A program made the translations under genes and the position numbers. 64,000 nucleotides of DNA, taken from JAYPHU01 sp964611435 (GTDB lineage Bacteria > Pseudomonadota > Alphaproteobacteria > Rhodospirillales > UBA2165). The stretch covers positions 36,499 through 100,498 of the forward strand of contig CAZSXT010000011.1 in NCBI GenBank assembly GCA_964611435.1. The letters run 5' to 3'. The notes beneath the pieces are model-generated. The model searched no databases and was not told the origin of the DNA. It saw only the letters and a list, made by a program, of their open reading frames with translations. Shown here piece by piece: positions 8,555-16,240 of this stretch. Numbering within the stretch: position 1 is the stretch's first letter; every line of letters begins with the position of its first letter.

Positions 8555-9901
8555 TTAGCTTTCGTTATTCTCATAGGCGCGGGCGATCACCTGGATCGGG
8601 TGTTTCACAGCAGCCACATCCGGTGCTTTGCCATCCGCCAGTTTTTCCATGCCCTGCACAATGTGATCCCGCGCCAAGGGGCATTCGGAAACGACGGCGC
8701 CATGGCCGGCCTCGCCGGCCTGGCGTGCAACGGGCCGGCCCACCTTGATGGCGGTGTCGAAATTTTCCTTCAGCACACCCCAGGAACCGCCATGACCGGA
8801 ACAGCGTTCGATCACTTTGACGTCGGTATCGGGCAGTTCGCGCAGCATGTCGGCGGCCTTGGGACCCATGTTCTGGGCGCGGGCATGGCAGGCCAGATGG
8901 ACCGTAACCCCGCCTTCTACTGTCTTGAGACCGGGGGCGAGGCCTTCCTTTTTAGCAATGTCGACCACATACTCGCTGATATCGAAGGTCGCCTCGGCCA
9001 GCCGCTTTACATGCGCATCATCAGGCAGGATCAACGGCCATTCGAATTTCATCATCAGCGCACAGGACGGCACCAGGGCGACAATGTCATAGCCCTTGTC
9101 GACCCAGGGCAGCAATTCCTTGGCGACGGCTTTGGCCTTGTCGGCGACGGCGGCGATATCGCCCTGTTCCAGTTGGGGCATGCCGCAGCATTCGGGATAG
9201 ACGGTTTCCGTCTCGACACCGTTGCGGGCCAAAACAGCCAGCGCATCCTCGCCGATGTCGGGGCTGTAATAATTGACAAAGCAGGTGGCATAGAGAACCG
9301 CCTTGCGGTCTTTGGCCGGGGCGTCTTCGGTGCGGGCCGGCTTGTTGGCCGCGCGTTTCATGAACGTGTTGCCATGGAACTTCGGCAGATCGGCTTCGCG
9401 ATGAACACCCATGGCGGCTTCCATCACCGGGCGGGTCAGGCCATTGCGCCGGTCCGATCCCCAGTTGGCCAACGGCGCGATGGACCCGGCAAGCTTGCCA
9501 TTGCGATCCGTTTGGGTGAGCTGGCGATGCGCGAATTTCACCTTGCCCTGTTTGAACTCCATCGCGCGATATCGCAGCATCAGATGCGGAAAATCCAGAT
9601 CAAATTCATGGGGCGGCACATATGGGCACTTGGTCATAAAGCACATGTCGCAAAGCGTGCACGCATCGACCACCGGCTTGAACAGCTTGGAATCCACCGA
9701 ATCCAGTTCGCCGGTTTCCGATTCGTCGATAAAGTCGAACAGTTTCGGAAATGAGTCGCACAAGTTGAAACAGCGCCGGCAACCATGGCAAATATCAAAG
9801 ACCCGCCGGAGTTCCGCGTCAATTTTCTCCGGATCAGTAAAATCCGGGTCCTGCCATTTCAACGGATGACGGATGGGCGCATCTAAACTGCCTTCGCGCA
9901 T
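8555..9901 (-). CDS. Fe-S oxidoreductase with two [4Fe-4S] motifs and CCG domains (HdrD/GlpC-like)
   Basis: 448-aa electron-transfer protein. The N-terminal ferredoxin module has C38-x2-C41-x2-C44-x3-C48 and C81-x2-C84-x2-C87-x4-C92P. The C-terminal half has one intact CCG motif (ECCGMPQLEQGD) and one altered to CSG (ERCSGHGGSWG). No flavin or NAD domain, so it must work with partners. The start at 9901 (MREGSLDAP) has AAGAGG upstream; the longer frame runs into the rubrerythrin terminator. It probably accepts or passes electrons for rubrerythrin, given the neighbours, but this is inferred and the substrate is unknown. Confidence 0.85.
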   Translation of the reverse strand: MREGSLDAPIRHPLKWQDPDFTDPEKIDAELRRVFDICHGCRRCFNLCDSFPKLFDFIDESETGELDSVDSKLFKPVVDACTLCDMCFMTKCPYVPPHEFDLDFPHLMLRYRAMEFKQGKVKFAHRQLTQTDRNGKLAGSIAPLANWGSDRRNGLTRPVMEAAMGVHREADLPKFHGNTFMKRAANKPARTEDAPAKDRKAVLYATCFVNYYSPDIGEDALAVLARNGVETETVYPECCGMPQLEQGDIAAVADKAKAVAKELLPWVDKGYDIVALVPSCALMMKFEWPLILPDDAHVKRLAEATFDISEYVVDIAKKEGLAPGLKTVEGGVTVHLACHARAQNMGPKAADMLRELPDTDVKVIERCSGHGGSWGVLKENFDTAIKVGRPVARQAGEAGHGAVVSECPLARDHIVQGMEKLADGKAPDVAAVKHPIQVIARAYENNES

Positions 9902-9922
9902 GGGAGCCTCTTGAATTCTAGG

Positions 9923-9964
9923 AAAAATCAAAATCGGGGGACCCGGCAACCGGACCCCCCGATT
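9923..9964 (-). terminator. Intrinsic terminator between rubrerythrin and the Fe-S gene
   Basis: A 15-bp stem (arms 9932-9946 and 9950-9964, two G-T pairs, 3-base loop) is followed on the minus strand by TTGATTTTT. It begins about 20 bases after the rubrerythrin stop and ends about 22 bases before the Fe-S start codon. Rubrerythrin mRNA would mostly end here, with read-through giving lower expression of the Fe-S and DUF3501 genes. Confidence 0.85.
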
Positions 9965-9984
9965 AATTCAATCGACGATCCGGC

Positions 9985-10407
9985 TTAGCCGTCGAGGTTG
10001 TCGAGCGCTTTCTGGAAGCGTCCGGCGTGAGACTTTTCGGCCTTGGCCAGGGTCTCGAACCAGTCGGCAATTTCGTCGAACCCTTCATCACGGGCGGTCT
10101 TCGCCATGCCCGGATACATGTCGGTGTACTCGTGGGTTTCACCGGCAACGGCAGCCTTCAAGTTGTCAGAGGTGGTGCCGATCGGCTCCCCGGTGGCGGG
10201 ATCGCCGGTTTCCTCGAGATATTCCAGGTGGCCGTGGGCGTGGCCGGTTTCACCTTCCGCGGTGGAGCGGAAAACGGTGGAAACATCGTTGTAGCCTTCC
10301 ACGTCCGCCTTTTGGGCGAAATACAGATAACGGCGGTTCGCCTGGGATTCACCGGCAAAAGCCTCTTTAAGATTTTCTTCGGTTTGCGTTCCTTTGAGTG
10401 CGGGCAT
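9985..10407 (-). CDS. Rubrerythrin (diiron domain only)
   Basis: Non-heme diiron peroxidase that reduces hydrogen peroxide. 140 aa, a four-helix ferritin-like domain without the C-terminal rubredoxin domain of classical rubrerythrins. Diiron ligands are visible as E20 (GESQANRRY), E53-x2-H56, E90/E93 (GETHEY) and E124-x2-H127 (EKSHAGRF). A strong ribosome site (AGGGGAGGGG) precedes the ATG. Expression is likely driven by the promoter at 10490-10518 with an Irr-type box just upstream. Without rubredoxin it needs an outside electron donor; the next gene is a candidate. Confidence 0.93.
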   Translation of the reverse strand: MPALKGTQTEENLKEAFAGESQANRRYLYFAQKADVEGYNDVSTVFRSTAEGETGHAHGHLEYLEETGDPATGEPIGTTSDNLKAAVAGETHEYTDMYPGMAKTARDEGFDEIADWFETLAKAEKSHAGRFQKALDNLDG

Positions 10408-10489
10408 TGACCCCTCCCCTTTCGATCGAAAGCGTTAACAGAAATCGGTCGTCATCAGCCGCCCTTACGGACCGCCGAAAACCAAGCCC

Positions 10490-10518
10490 AATATGGTCAG
10501 GGGCGCAGCAAGAGTCAA
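10490..10518 (-). promoter_or_regulatory. Sigma-70-type promoter for rubrerythrin
   Basis: On the minus strand TTGACT (10513-10518) and CATATT (10490-10495) are separated by exactly 17 bases: 5/6 and 4/6 matches to the -35 and -10 consensus. It lies about 85 bases upstream of the rubrerythrin ATG. A prediction from pattern only. Confidence 0.6.
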
Positions 10519-10523
10519 CGGTT

Positions 10524-10540
10524 ATTTTAACCATTCTAAA
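10524..10540. promoter_or_regulatory. Candidate Irr (iron control element) operator
   Basis: Read on the minus strand the site is TTTAGAA-TGG-TTAAAAT. The published ICE consensus is TTTAGAA-N3-TTCTAAA, so one half is perfect and the other matches at 4 of 7 bases. It sits 5 bases upstream of the predicted -35 of the rubrerythrin promoter, in the gap directly downstream of irr itself. The position upstream of -35 leaves activation or repression open. Confidence 0.55.
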
Positions 10541-10569
10541 AAACAATATAAATTATTGATTTATAAGTA

Positions 10570-10980
10570 TTAAACTGAGCGAACTCGAACAACGACATCG
10601 ACGCTGCTGATTTGCTTGCCATCGGGCGGCGTCGGCAATTGTTCAAAAGAGATTTGATCGCCGGATATATCAGAAAGAACCTTGGAATCTTCGTTATAGA
10701 AGTGATGGTGGGTTTCGATATTTGTATCGAAATAGGACCGGCCAGCGTCGATGACAATTTCTTTCAACAATCCGGCGCCGGTGAACTGATGCAGGGTGTT
10801 GTAGACCGTGGCCAGGGAGACCTTGACGTTGGCATCCTGCGCCTCGGAGTGCAGCATTTCAGCAGTCACATGCCGATGCGGGCCATCGAACAGGAGTTTG
10901 GCGAGCGCCATCCGCTGGCGGGTCGGCCGCAAATCGACGGAACGTAGTTTATCGACAATATGGGTAAAAGGACGATCCAT
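10570..10980 (-). CDS. irr: Irr, iron-responsive Fur-family regulator
   Basis: Alphaproteobacterial regulator that controls iron, haem and oxidative-stress genes through ICE boxes. 136 aa from ATG 10980. The winged helix includes RPTRQRMALAKLLF and SLATVYNTLHQFTGAGLL, and the HHH motif (residues 91-93, in ETHHHFYNED) is characteristic of Irr. The N-terminal GCPWH haem-regulatory motif of Bradyrhizobium Irr is absent, so haem would be sensed through the histidine site if at all. It follows fabI on the same strand (91-base gap); irr beside fabAB/fabI is a known alphaproteobacterial arrangement. A 10-codon longer frame was not used. Confidence 0.88.
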   Translation of the reverse strand: MDRPFTHIVDKLRSVDLRPTRQRMALAKLLFDGPHRHVTAEMLHSEAQDANVKVSLATVYNTLHQFTGAGLLKEIVIDAGRSYFDTNIETHHHFYNEDSKVLSDISGDQISFEQLPTPPDGKQISSVDVVVRVRSV

Positions 10981-11071
10981 GAAAATCACTACCGAATGAG
11001 AAATAACCACAATCGTTCGAAGGTTTTAGCGGATAGATTAGGCCCGGTCCAGAGTAATATCAGCCTGCGAT

Positions 11072-11884
11072 TTACCCGCCGGCGCCGTCGTCACCGCCCA
11101 GATAAGGCAGGCCGACAATGTTGTAGCCGCTGTCCACATGATGGACTTCGCCGGTCACCCCACCCGCCAAATCGCTCAACAGATAGAGCGCCGAATGCCC
11201 CACTTGCTCGAGGGAAACGGCCCGGCGAAGCGGCGCGTTTGCGGCCGTCCAGTTAAAGATTTTTCGGGCGCTGCCGATGGCGCTGCCCGCGAGCGTCCTC
11301 ATCGGACCGGCTGAAAGCGCGTTCACCCGGATATTGTCCGGACCCAAATCAGCCGCCAGATAGCGCACGCTGGCTTCGAGCGCCGCCTTGGCGACGCCCA
11401 TGACATTGTAGTTTGGCATTACCCGCTCCGCGCCGTAGTACGTCAGCGTGATCAGGCTTCCGCCATTTGTCATCAGCGGCCGGGCGAGGCGCGCCGTCTC
11501 GGTAAACGAATAACAGGAAATGGACATGGTGCGGGCGAAGTTGTCGGCGCTGGTGTCCACATAGCGGCCGGTTAGTTCATCCTTGTCCGAGTAGGCCAGG
11601 GAGTGGATGACAAAATCCAGCGAGCCCCATTTGTCTTTCACGGCGTCGAAGACGGCCGCCAGACTGCCCGGCTGATCCACATCGCAGGGGAGAACCAGAT
11701 CGGATCCAATCCCTTCCGCCAGGGGGACAACCCGCTTGGCGAATGCGTCGTTCTGATAGGTAAACGCCATGTCCGCGCCATGGGTGTTCAAGGTCTCGGC
11801 GATGCCCCAAGCGATGGAGCGCTCGTTAGCGACCCCAAGGACAAGTCCTTTCTTGCCGGCCATCAATGCGGGCTGATCGCTCAT
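11072..11884 (-). CDS. fabI: Enoyl-ACP reductase (FabI type)
   Basis: NADH-dependent final reduction of each fatty acid elongation cycle. 270 aa. Features: N-terminal GLVLGVANERSIAWGIAE cofactor loop with the FabI-specific spacing, CDVDQPGSL, HSLAYSDKDEL, and the catalytic Y149/Y159 and K166 (TLTYYGAERVMPNYN, VMGVAK). The C-terminus has LSAGPMRTLAGSAIG and GEVHHVDSGYNIVG. Third gene of a fabA-fabB-fabI run on the minus strand, 58 bases after fabB. The clear FabI signature makes it a likely triclosan-type target, as known for the family. Confidence 0.95.
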   Translation of the reverse strand: MSDQPALMAGKKGLVLGVANERSIAWGIAETLNTHGADMAFTYQNDAFAKRVVPLAEGIGSDLVLPCDVDQPGSLAAVFDAVKDKWGSLDFVIHSLAYSDKDELTGRYVDTSADNFARTMSISCYSFTETARLARPLMTNGGSLITLTYYGAERVMPNYNVMGVAKAALEASVRYLAADLGPDNIRVNALSAGPMRTLAGSAIGSARKIFNWTAANAPLRRAVSLEQVGHSALYLLSDLAGGVTGEVHHVDSGYNIVGLPYLGGDDGAGG

Positions 11885-11942
11885 GGGCGGGGGGTTTCCT
11901 GGCTGAGGGAAATCATGGTGATCCGGTAAAGCCCGGAGACGC

Positions 11943-13166
11943 TTACGCGTCGACCCGGGTGAAGATCAGGCTGGCGTTGGTGCCGCCGAAACCGAAACTG
12001 TTGGACAGCACGCAGTTGATCTCCGCATCGTCCATACGCTCCCGGACCACGGGCATATCGTCCGCTTCGGGTTCCAGCTCTTCGATATTGATGGACTCGC
12101 AGATAAAGTTGTTGTCCATCATGAGCAGAGAGTAGATGGATTCCTGCACGCCCGCTGCACCCAAGGAGTGGCCGGTCATCGACTTGGTCGAATTGAAATG
12201 AGGGATGCGGTTGCGGTCGTCGAAGGCTTCACGAATGGCTTTCAACTCCTGCACGTCGCCAACAGGGGTGCTGGTGCCATGGGTGTTGATATAATCAACC
12301 GGTTGATCGACCGTGGACATGGCCATCTTCATGCAACGAACCGCGCCTTCACCGGACGGCTGAACCATGTCATAACCGTCGGAGGTCGCGCCGTAGCCGG
12401 CCACTTCCCCGTAAATCTTGGCGCCGCGGGCCTTGGCGTGCTCATATTCCTCAACCACAACGACACCGCCGCCACCGGCAATCACGAACCCGTCGCGGTT
12501 GGCGTCAAAAGCGCGTGAGGCTTTTTCCGGGGTGTCGTTATACTTGGAGGAAAGCGCCGGCATGGCGTCAAACATCACCGACATGCACCAGTCCAGTTCC
12601 TCGCCGCCGCCGGCGAAAACGATGTCCTGCTTGCCCCATTGGACAAGCTCGGCCGCGTTGCCGATGCAGTGGGCGCTGGTGGAACAGGCCGAACTGATCG
12701 AATAGTTGACGCCGTGAATTTTAAACGGCGTTGCCAATGTCGCCGAATTGGTGCTCGACATGGTTCGGGGCACCATGAACGGACCGACTTTTTTCGGGCC
12801 CCGCTCCCGCGCGGCGTCCGCCGCCTGGATCAGATTGCGGGTGGACGGACCACCCGAGCCCATGATCAGGCCGGTGCGTTCATGTGAAATTTCATTTTCC
12901 GTCAGGCCGGAATCGGCGATGGCCTGCTCCATGGCGATGTAATTATAGGCCGCCCCGTCGCCCATGAACCGGCGCAATTTGCGGTCCAGGGCGCCTTCGA
13001 TGTCCAGTTTCGGCTTGCCGTAAACATGGCTGCGGAACCCTTTTTCCTCGTATTCGTCGGCATGAGAAATACCCGATTTGCCCTGCTTGAGGGATTCGAG
13101 AACTTCTTCTTTATTGTCGCCGATGCTGGAGACAATGCCGATACCGGTAATGACAGCTCTTCTCAC
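11943..13166 (-). CDS. fabB: Beta-ketoacyl-ACP synthase I (FabB)
   Basis: Condensing enzyme needed to elongate unsaturated acyl chains after FabA. 407 aa. The catalytic triad is seen as C161 (SSACSTSAHC), H296 (NTHGTSTPVGD) and H333 (KSMTGHSLGAAG). The N-terminus MRRAVITGIGIVSSIG and the GFGGTNASLIF end are intact. It starts 7 bases downstream of the fabA stop, so the two are surely one transcript; this pair makes the anaerobic-type cis double bond. FabF-like annotation is possible, but the fabA linkage and sequence favour FabB. Confidence 0.95.
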   Translation of the reverse strand: MRRAVITGIGIVSSIGDNKEEVLESLKQGKSGISHADEYEEKGFRSHVYGKPKLDIEGALDRKLRRFMGDGAAYNYIAMEQAIADSGLTENEISHERTGLIMGSGGPSTRNLIQAADAARERGPKKVGPFMVPRTMSSTNSATLATPFKIHGVNYSISSACSTSAHCIGNAAELVQWGKQDIVFAGGGEELDWCMSVMFDAMPALSSKYNDTPEKASRAFDANRDGFVIAGGGGVVVVEEYEHAKARGAKIYGEVAGYGATSDGYDMVQPSGEGAVRCMKMAMSTVDQPVDYINTHGTSTPVGDVQELKAIREAFDDRNRIPHFNSTKSMTGHSLGAAGVQESIYSLLMMDNNFICESINIEELEPEADDMPVVRERMDDAEINCVLSNSFGFGGTNASLIFTRVDA

Positions 13167-13173
13167 GGTTGCG

Positions 13174-13731
13174 TCACTCCTCTTCCGCGTCAGGCACGAA
13201 AGTGCCGACTTTCATGTTCTGAATTTCGTAGACCACTTCCCCGTCCACGGCCATAGACCCGTCGGCAATGGCGAGCGCCAGCTTGCGATTGATCAGGCGG
13301 CGAATATCCACCTTGTAGCTGACCAGTTTGGCGTCCGGCGTTACCTGACCGGTGAACTTAACTTCGCCGACGCCCAAGGCGCGGCCGCGGCCCGGCGCGC
13401 CGGTCCAGCCGATGTAAAACCCAACCAGCTGCCACAGCGCATCCAAACCCAAACAGCCGGGCATGACCGGATCATTTAAAAAATGGCATTGGAAAAACCA
13501 AAGCTCCGGCGTGATGTCCAGTTCGGCCTCGACGACACCTTTGCCGTAAGACCCACCGTCCGCCGTGATGTTGGTGATTCGGTCGAACATCAGCATGGGT
13601 GGGGCCGGCAATTGGGCGTTACCAGGACCGAAGAGTTTGCCGTTCGCACACTCGATCAGGTCCTCGTAGCCAAAACTATTGCGGCTGGAGAAATCGTTTT
13701 CGACAGAACTTGCGGCGTCTGATGGGCTCAT
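13174..13731 (-). CDS. fabA: 3-hydroxydecanoyl-ACP dehydratase/isomerase (FabA)
   Basis: Dehydrates 3-hydroxyacyl-ACP and isomerises trans-2 to cis-3-decenoyl-ACP, the branch point to unsaturated fatty acids. 185 aa, slightly longer than E. coli FabA owing to an extended N-terminus (MSPSDAASSVENDFSSRN). The active-site His and Asp are H83 and D97 in FFQCHFLNDPVMPGCLGLD, with the same 14-residue spacing as the E. coli pair. First gene of fabABI. The pnp terminator lies directly upstream, so its own promoter must be near 13740-13830 or it is fed by read-through. Confidence 0.96.
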   Translation of the reverse strand: MSPSDAASSVENDFSSRNSFGYEDLIECANGKLFGPGNAQLPAPPMLMFDRITNITADGGSYGKGVVEAELDITPELWFFQCHFLNDPVMPGCLGLDALWQLVGFYIGWTGAPGRGRALGVGEVKFTGQVTPDAKLVSYKVDIRRLINRKLALAIADGSMAVDGEVVYEIQNMKVGTFVPDAEEE

Positions 13732-13751
13732 GTCACTTGGATCTCGACGCT

Positions 13752-13798
13752 ATAAAACAAAAACAAGCCGGGTAGCTGATCGTTGCCAAGCGCCCGGC
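13752..13798 (-). terminator. Intrinsic terminator upstream of fabA
   Basis: Arms 13767-13772 (GCCGGG) and 13793-13798 (CCCGGC), with extra GCT/AGC pairing in the loop, are followed on the minus strand by TTGTTTTTGTTTT. It lies after pnp and about 25 bases before the fabA start. It may end pnp transcripts or attenuate fabA expression. Confidence 0.75.
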
Positions 13799-13833
13799 CC
13801 CTTACAATATTAATATATGTACCCAATTCGGAC

Positions 13834-13884
13834 TTGGCGACTCGCCGGGAGAAGTTTTCTTAACGCCCCCGGCGAGCAAGCCAA
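13834..13884 (-). terminator. Stem-loop just after the pnp stop codon
   Basis: Perfect 9-bp stem CTCGCCGGG/CCCGGCGAG (13841-13849 with 13868-13876), extended by TTGGC/GCCAA (13834-13838, 13880-13884). No U-tract follows on the minus strand. It may act as a 3-prime mRNA stabiliser or a Rho-assisted stop rather than a complete intrinsic terminator. Confidence 0.55.
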
Positions 13885-13891
13885 ATTCGAA

Positions 13892-16024
13892 CTAGCCGTC
13901 TTTCTTCTTGGAGACTTGGTCGGTGATATCCTCACCAGTCTCCTGATCAACAACCTTCATCGAGAGCTTCACCTTGCCCCGGTCATCGATGCCGATCAGC
14001 TTGACCTTCACTTCGTCGCCGACATTGACCACATCCGTGGTTTTCTCGACCCGTTCCGGCTTCATTTCGCTGATATGCACCAGACCGTCACGGGAACCCA
14101 GGAAGTTCACGAAGGCGCCGAAATCGACCGTCTTCACCACTTTACCGGTGTAGATGATGCCGATCTCGGGCTCGGCGGTGATGTTTTTGATCTCGTTGAC
14201 CGCGGCCTCGGACGCGGCTTCGTCAACCGCGGCCACTTTAACCGTTCCATCGTCATCGATATCGATCTTCGCGCCGGTGGTCTCGCAAATCTCGCGGATC
14301 ACCTTACCGCCCGGTCCGATCACATCCCGGATTTTGTCCTTCGGAATGGTGATCACCGTGATGCGCGGCGCGTTCTGGCTGACATCTGTCCGGGCGCTGT
14401 CGATGGCGTTAGCCATTTCGCCCAGGATGTGCAGCCGGCCGTCCCGGGCCTGTTCCAGCGCCGTTTTCATGATGTCCTCGGTGATGGACGTGATCTTGAT
14501 GTCCATCTGCAGGGACGTCACACCTTCGGACGTGCCGGCAACCTTGAAGTCCATGTCGCCCAGATGATCCTCGTCGCCGAGAATATCGGACAGCACGGCA
14601 ACGCCGTCATCTTCCTTGATCAGGCCCATGGCGATACCCGCCACCGGGCGCGGCAAGGGCACACCAGCGTCCATCAGGGACAGCGACGTGCCACAGACTG
14701 TCGCCATGGAGGATGAGCCGTTGGACTCGGTAATTTCGGAAACCACCCGGATCGTATACGGGAAGTCTTCCTTCGACGGCAGCAGCGCACGCAGCGCACG
14801 CCAGGCCAGCTTACCGTGGCCGATTTCCCGGCGGCCGGGACCGCCCATGCGACCCGCTTCACCGACCGAATAGGGCGGGAAGTTATAGTGCAGCATGAAG
14901 TGTTCCCGGTAATCTCCATCCAGACCATCGATGATCTGTTCGTCCTGACCGGTGCCCAGAGTGGCGACCACCAGGGCCTGGGTCTCACCGCGGGTGAACA
15001 GCGCGCTGCCGTGGGCCCGGGGCAGAATGCCCACTTCGGAGACGATCGGGCGGACGGTCTTCGTATCACGTCCATCGATCCGCATGCCGGTGCTCAGGAT
15101 ATCCCGCCGGACAATGTCCTTTTCCAAGTCCTTGAACGCGCCCGACACCCAGTTGCTTTCGACATCTTCATTGTCGGCAAAAGCTTCGACCACTTTGTCC
15201 TTCACCGCGCCGATTTTTTCCTGACGGGCGGTTTTTTCAGACTCTTTATAGGCCTCACGCAGATCGGCCTCGGCCATTTCGCGCACCTTGGCGGCGACTT
15301 CGGCGACGCCGGCCGGCGCTTCCGGCAGATCCCAAGGCTCTTTCGCGCAAGCCTGGGCCAGCTCGATAATGCCGTTGATCACTGCTTGGTAAGCATTATG
15401 ACCGAACATAACCGCACCGAGCATCACCTCTTCGGAAAGCTCGCTGGCTTCCGATTCCACCATCAGCACCCCTTCGCGGGTGCCGGCCAGGACCAGATTA
15501 AGCTCCGACTCGGGAACATCCTCGACTTTCGGGTTCAGCACATATTCGCCGTCCTTGTACCCAACCCGGGCCGCACCGATCGGGCCCAGGAACGGAATGC
15601 CGGAAATGGTGAGAGCCGCAGAGGCGCCGATCATGGCCACGACATCCGGGTCGTTTTCCAGATCGTGGGCCAGAACCGTGCAGATCACCTGGGTTTCGTT
15701 TTTATAGCCGTCGGCAAACAGGGGCCGGATCGGCCGGTCAATCAGACGGGAGGTCAGGGTTTCCTTTTCGGTGGGACGCCCTTCCCGCTTGAAAAAGCCG
15801 CCCGGAATTTTACCGGCGGCGAAGGTTTTTTCCTGGTAATTGACGGTCAGCGGGAAAAAGTCGATTCCCGGTTTGGGGGAACGCTCACCGACTGCCGTGC
15901 AGAGAACCTTGGTTTCGCCGTAGGTCGCCAGAACGGCGCCGTCGGCCTGACGGGCGATCTTGCCCGTTTCCAAAATCAGCGGACGTCCGCCGAAATCTAT
16001 TTCTTTCTTGAACTCGTTAAACAT
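13892..16024 (-). CDS. pnp: Polyribonucleotide nucleotidyltransferase (PNPase)
   Basis: Phosphorolytic 3-to-5 exoribonuclease of the degradosome and mRNA turnover. 710 aa. Two RNase PH domains (about 1-140 and 310-540, the latter with GDEDHLGDMDFKVAGT carrying the metal-binding aspartates), an alpha-helical linker, a KH domain (KIRDVIGPGGKVIREI) and an S1 domain (GIIYTGKVVKTVDFGAFVNF). The C-terminal tail is short and charged. ATG with AAGGAAG upstream. rpsO-pnp is the usual order, but here a terminator separates them, and the leader at 16025-16204 contains strong hairpins. Confidence 0.97.
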   Translation of the reverse strand: MFNEFKKEIDFGGRPLILETGKIARQADGAVLATYGETKVLCTAVGERSPKPGIDFFPLTVNYQEKTFAAGKIPGGFFKREGRPTEKETLTSRLIDRPIRPLFADGYKNETQVICTVLAHDLENDPDVVAMIGASAALTISGIPFLGPIGAARVGYKDGEYVLNPKVEDVPESELNLVLAGTREGVLMVESEASELSEEVMLGAVMFGHNAYQAVINGIIELAQACAKEPWDLPEAPAGVAEVAAKVREMAEADLREAYKESEKTARQEKIGAVKDKVVEAFADNEDVESNWVSGAFKDLEKDIVRRDILSTGMRIDGRDTKTVRPIVSEVGILPRAHGSALFTRGETQALVVATLGTGQDEQIIDGLDGDYREHFMLHYNFPPYSVGEAGRMGGPGRREIGHGKLAWRALRALLPSKEDFPYTIRVVSEITESNGSSSMATVCGTSLSLMDAGVPLPRPVAGIAMGLIKEDDGVAVLSDILGDEDHLGDMDFKVAGTSEGVTSLQMDIKITSITEDIMKTALEQARDGRLHILGEMANAIDSARTDVSQNAPRITVITIPKDKIRDVIGPGGKVIREICETTGAKIDIDDDGTVKVAAVDEAASEAAVNEIKNITAEPEIGIIYTGKVVKTVDFGAFVNFLGSRDGLVHISEMKPERVEKTTDVVNVGDEVKVKLIGIDDRGKVKLSMKVVDQETGEDITDQVSKKKDG

Positions 16025-16081
16025 ATCTCTCTCTTCCTTCCTACGTACGGAAATATATCTTCACAAACCTACCAGCCGTCA

Positions 16082-16137
16082 GCGGCGCCAAGCCGCACGC
16101 CGGGCCTAAATCAAACAGGCGCGCCAACAGGCGCGCC
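16082..16137 (-). promoter_or_regulatory. Structured pnp leader: two hairpins
   Basis: The 230-base gap between rpsO and pnp holds no gene. It contains a perfect 8-bp hairpin of two GGCGCGCC copies (16118-16125 and 16130-16137, 4-base loop) and a GCGGC/GCCGC hairpin (16082-16086 with 16092-16096), both in the pnp 5-prime leader. In E. coli pnp is autoregulated through a leader stem cut by RNase III; the same logic is plausible here but unproven. Confidence 0.55.
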
Positions 16138-16203
16138 GCCGAAATCGGACCAACGCTTTACGGGAATAAAAATATCTCTATCCATGACAAACCGGCAGAC
16201 ACT

Positions 16204-16240
16204 AAAAAGGGCGCATCGTCATAAAAAGGGGTGCGCGCCC
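16204..16240 (-). terminator. Intrinsic terminator after rpsO
   Basis: GGGCGC (16209-16214) pairs with GCGCCC (16235-16240); on the minus strand TTTTTAG follows the stem. The stem begins 14 bases past the rpsO stop. It would end the rimP-to-rpsO operon and separate it from pnp. Confidence 0.7.

Noticed and set aside
8414..9754. 446-codon open frame on the plus strand opposite the Fe-S protein gene
   Set aside because: It lies fully antisense to a gene with complete cysteine motifs, has no start site or family motif, and its His/Gly/Phe-rich composition is typical of a GC-rich antisense shadow.
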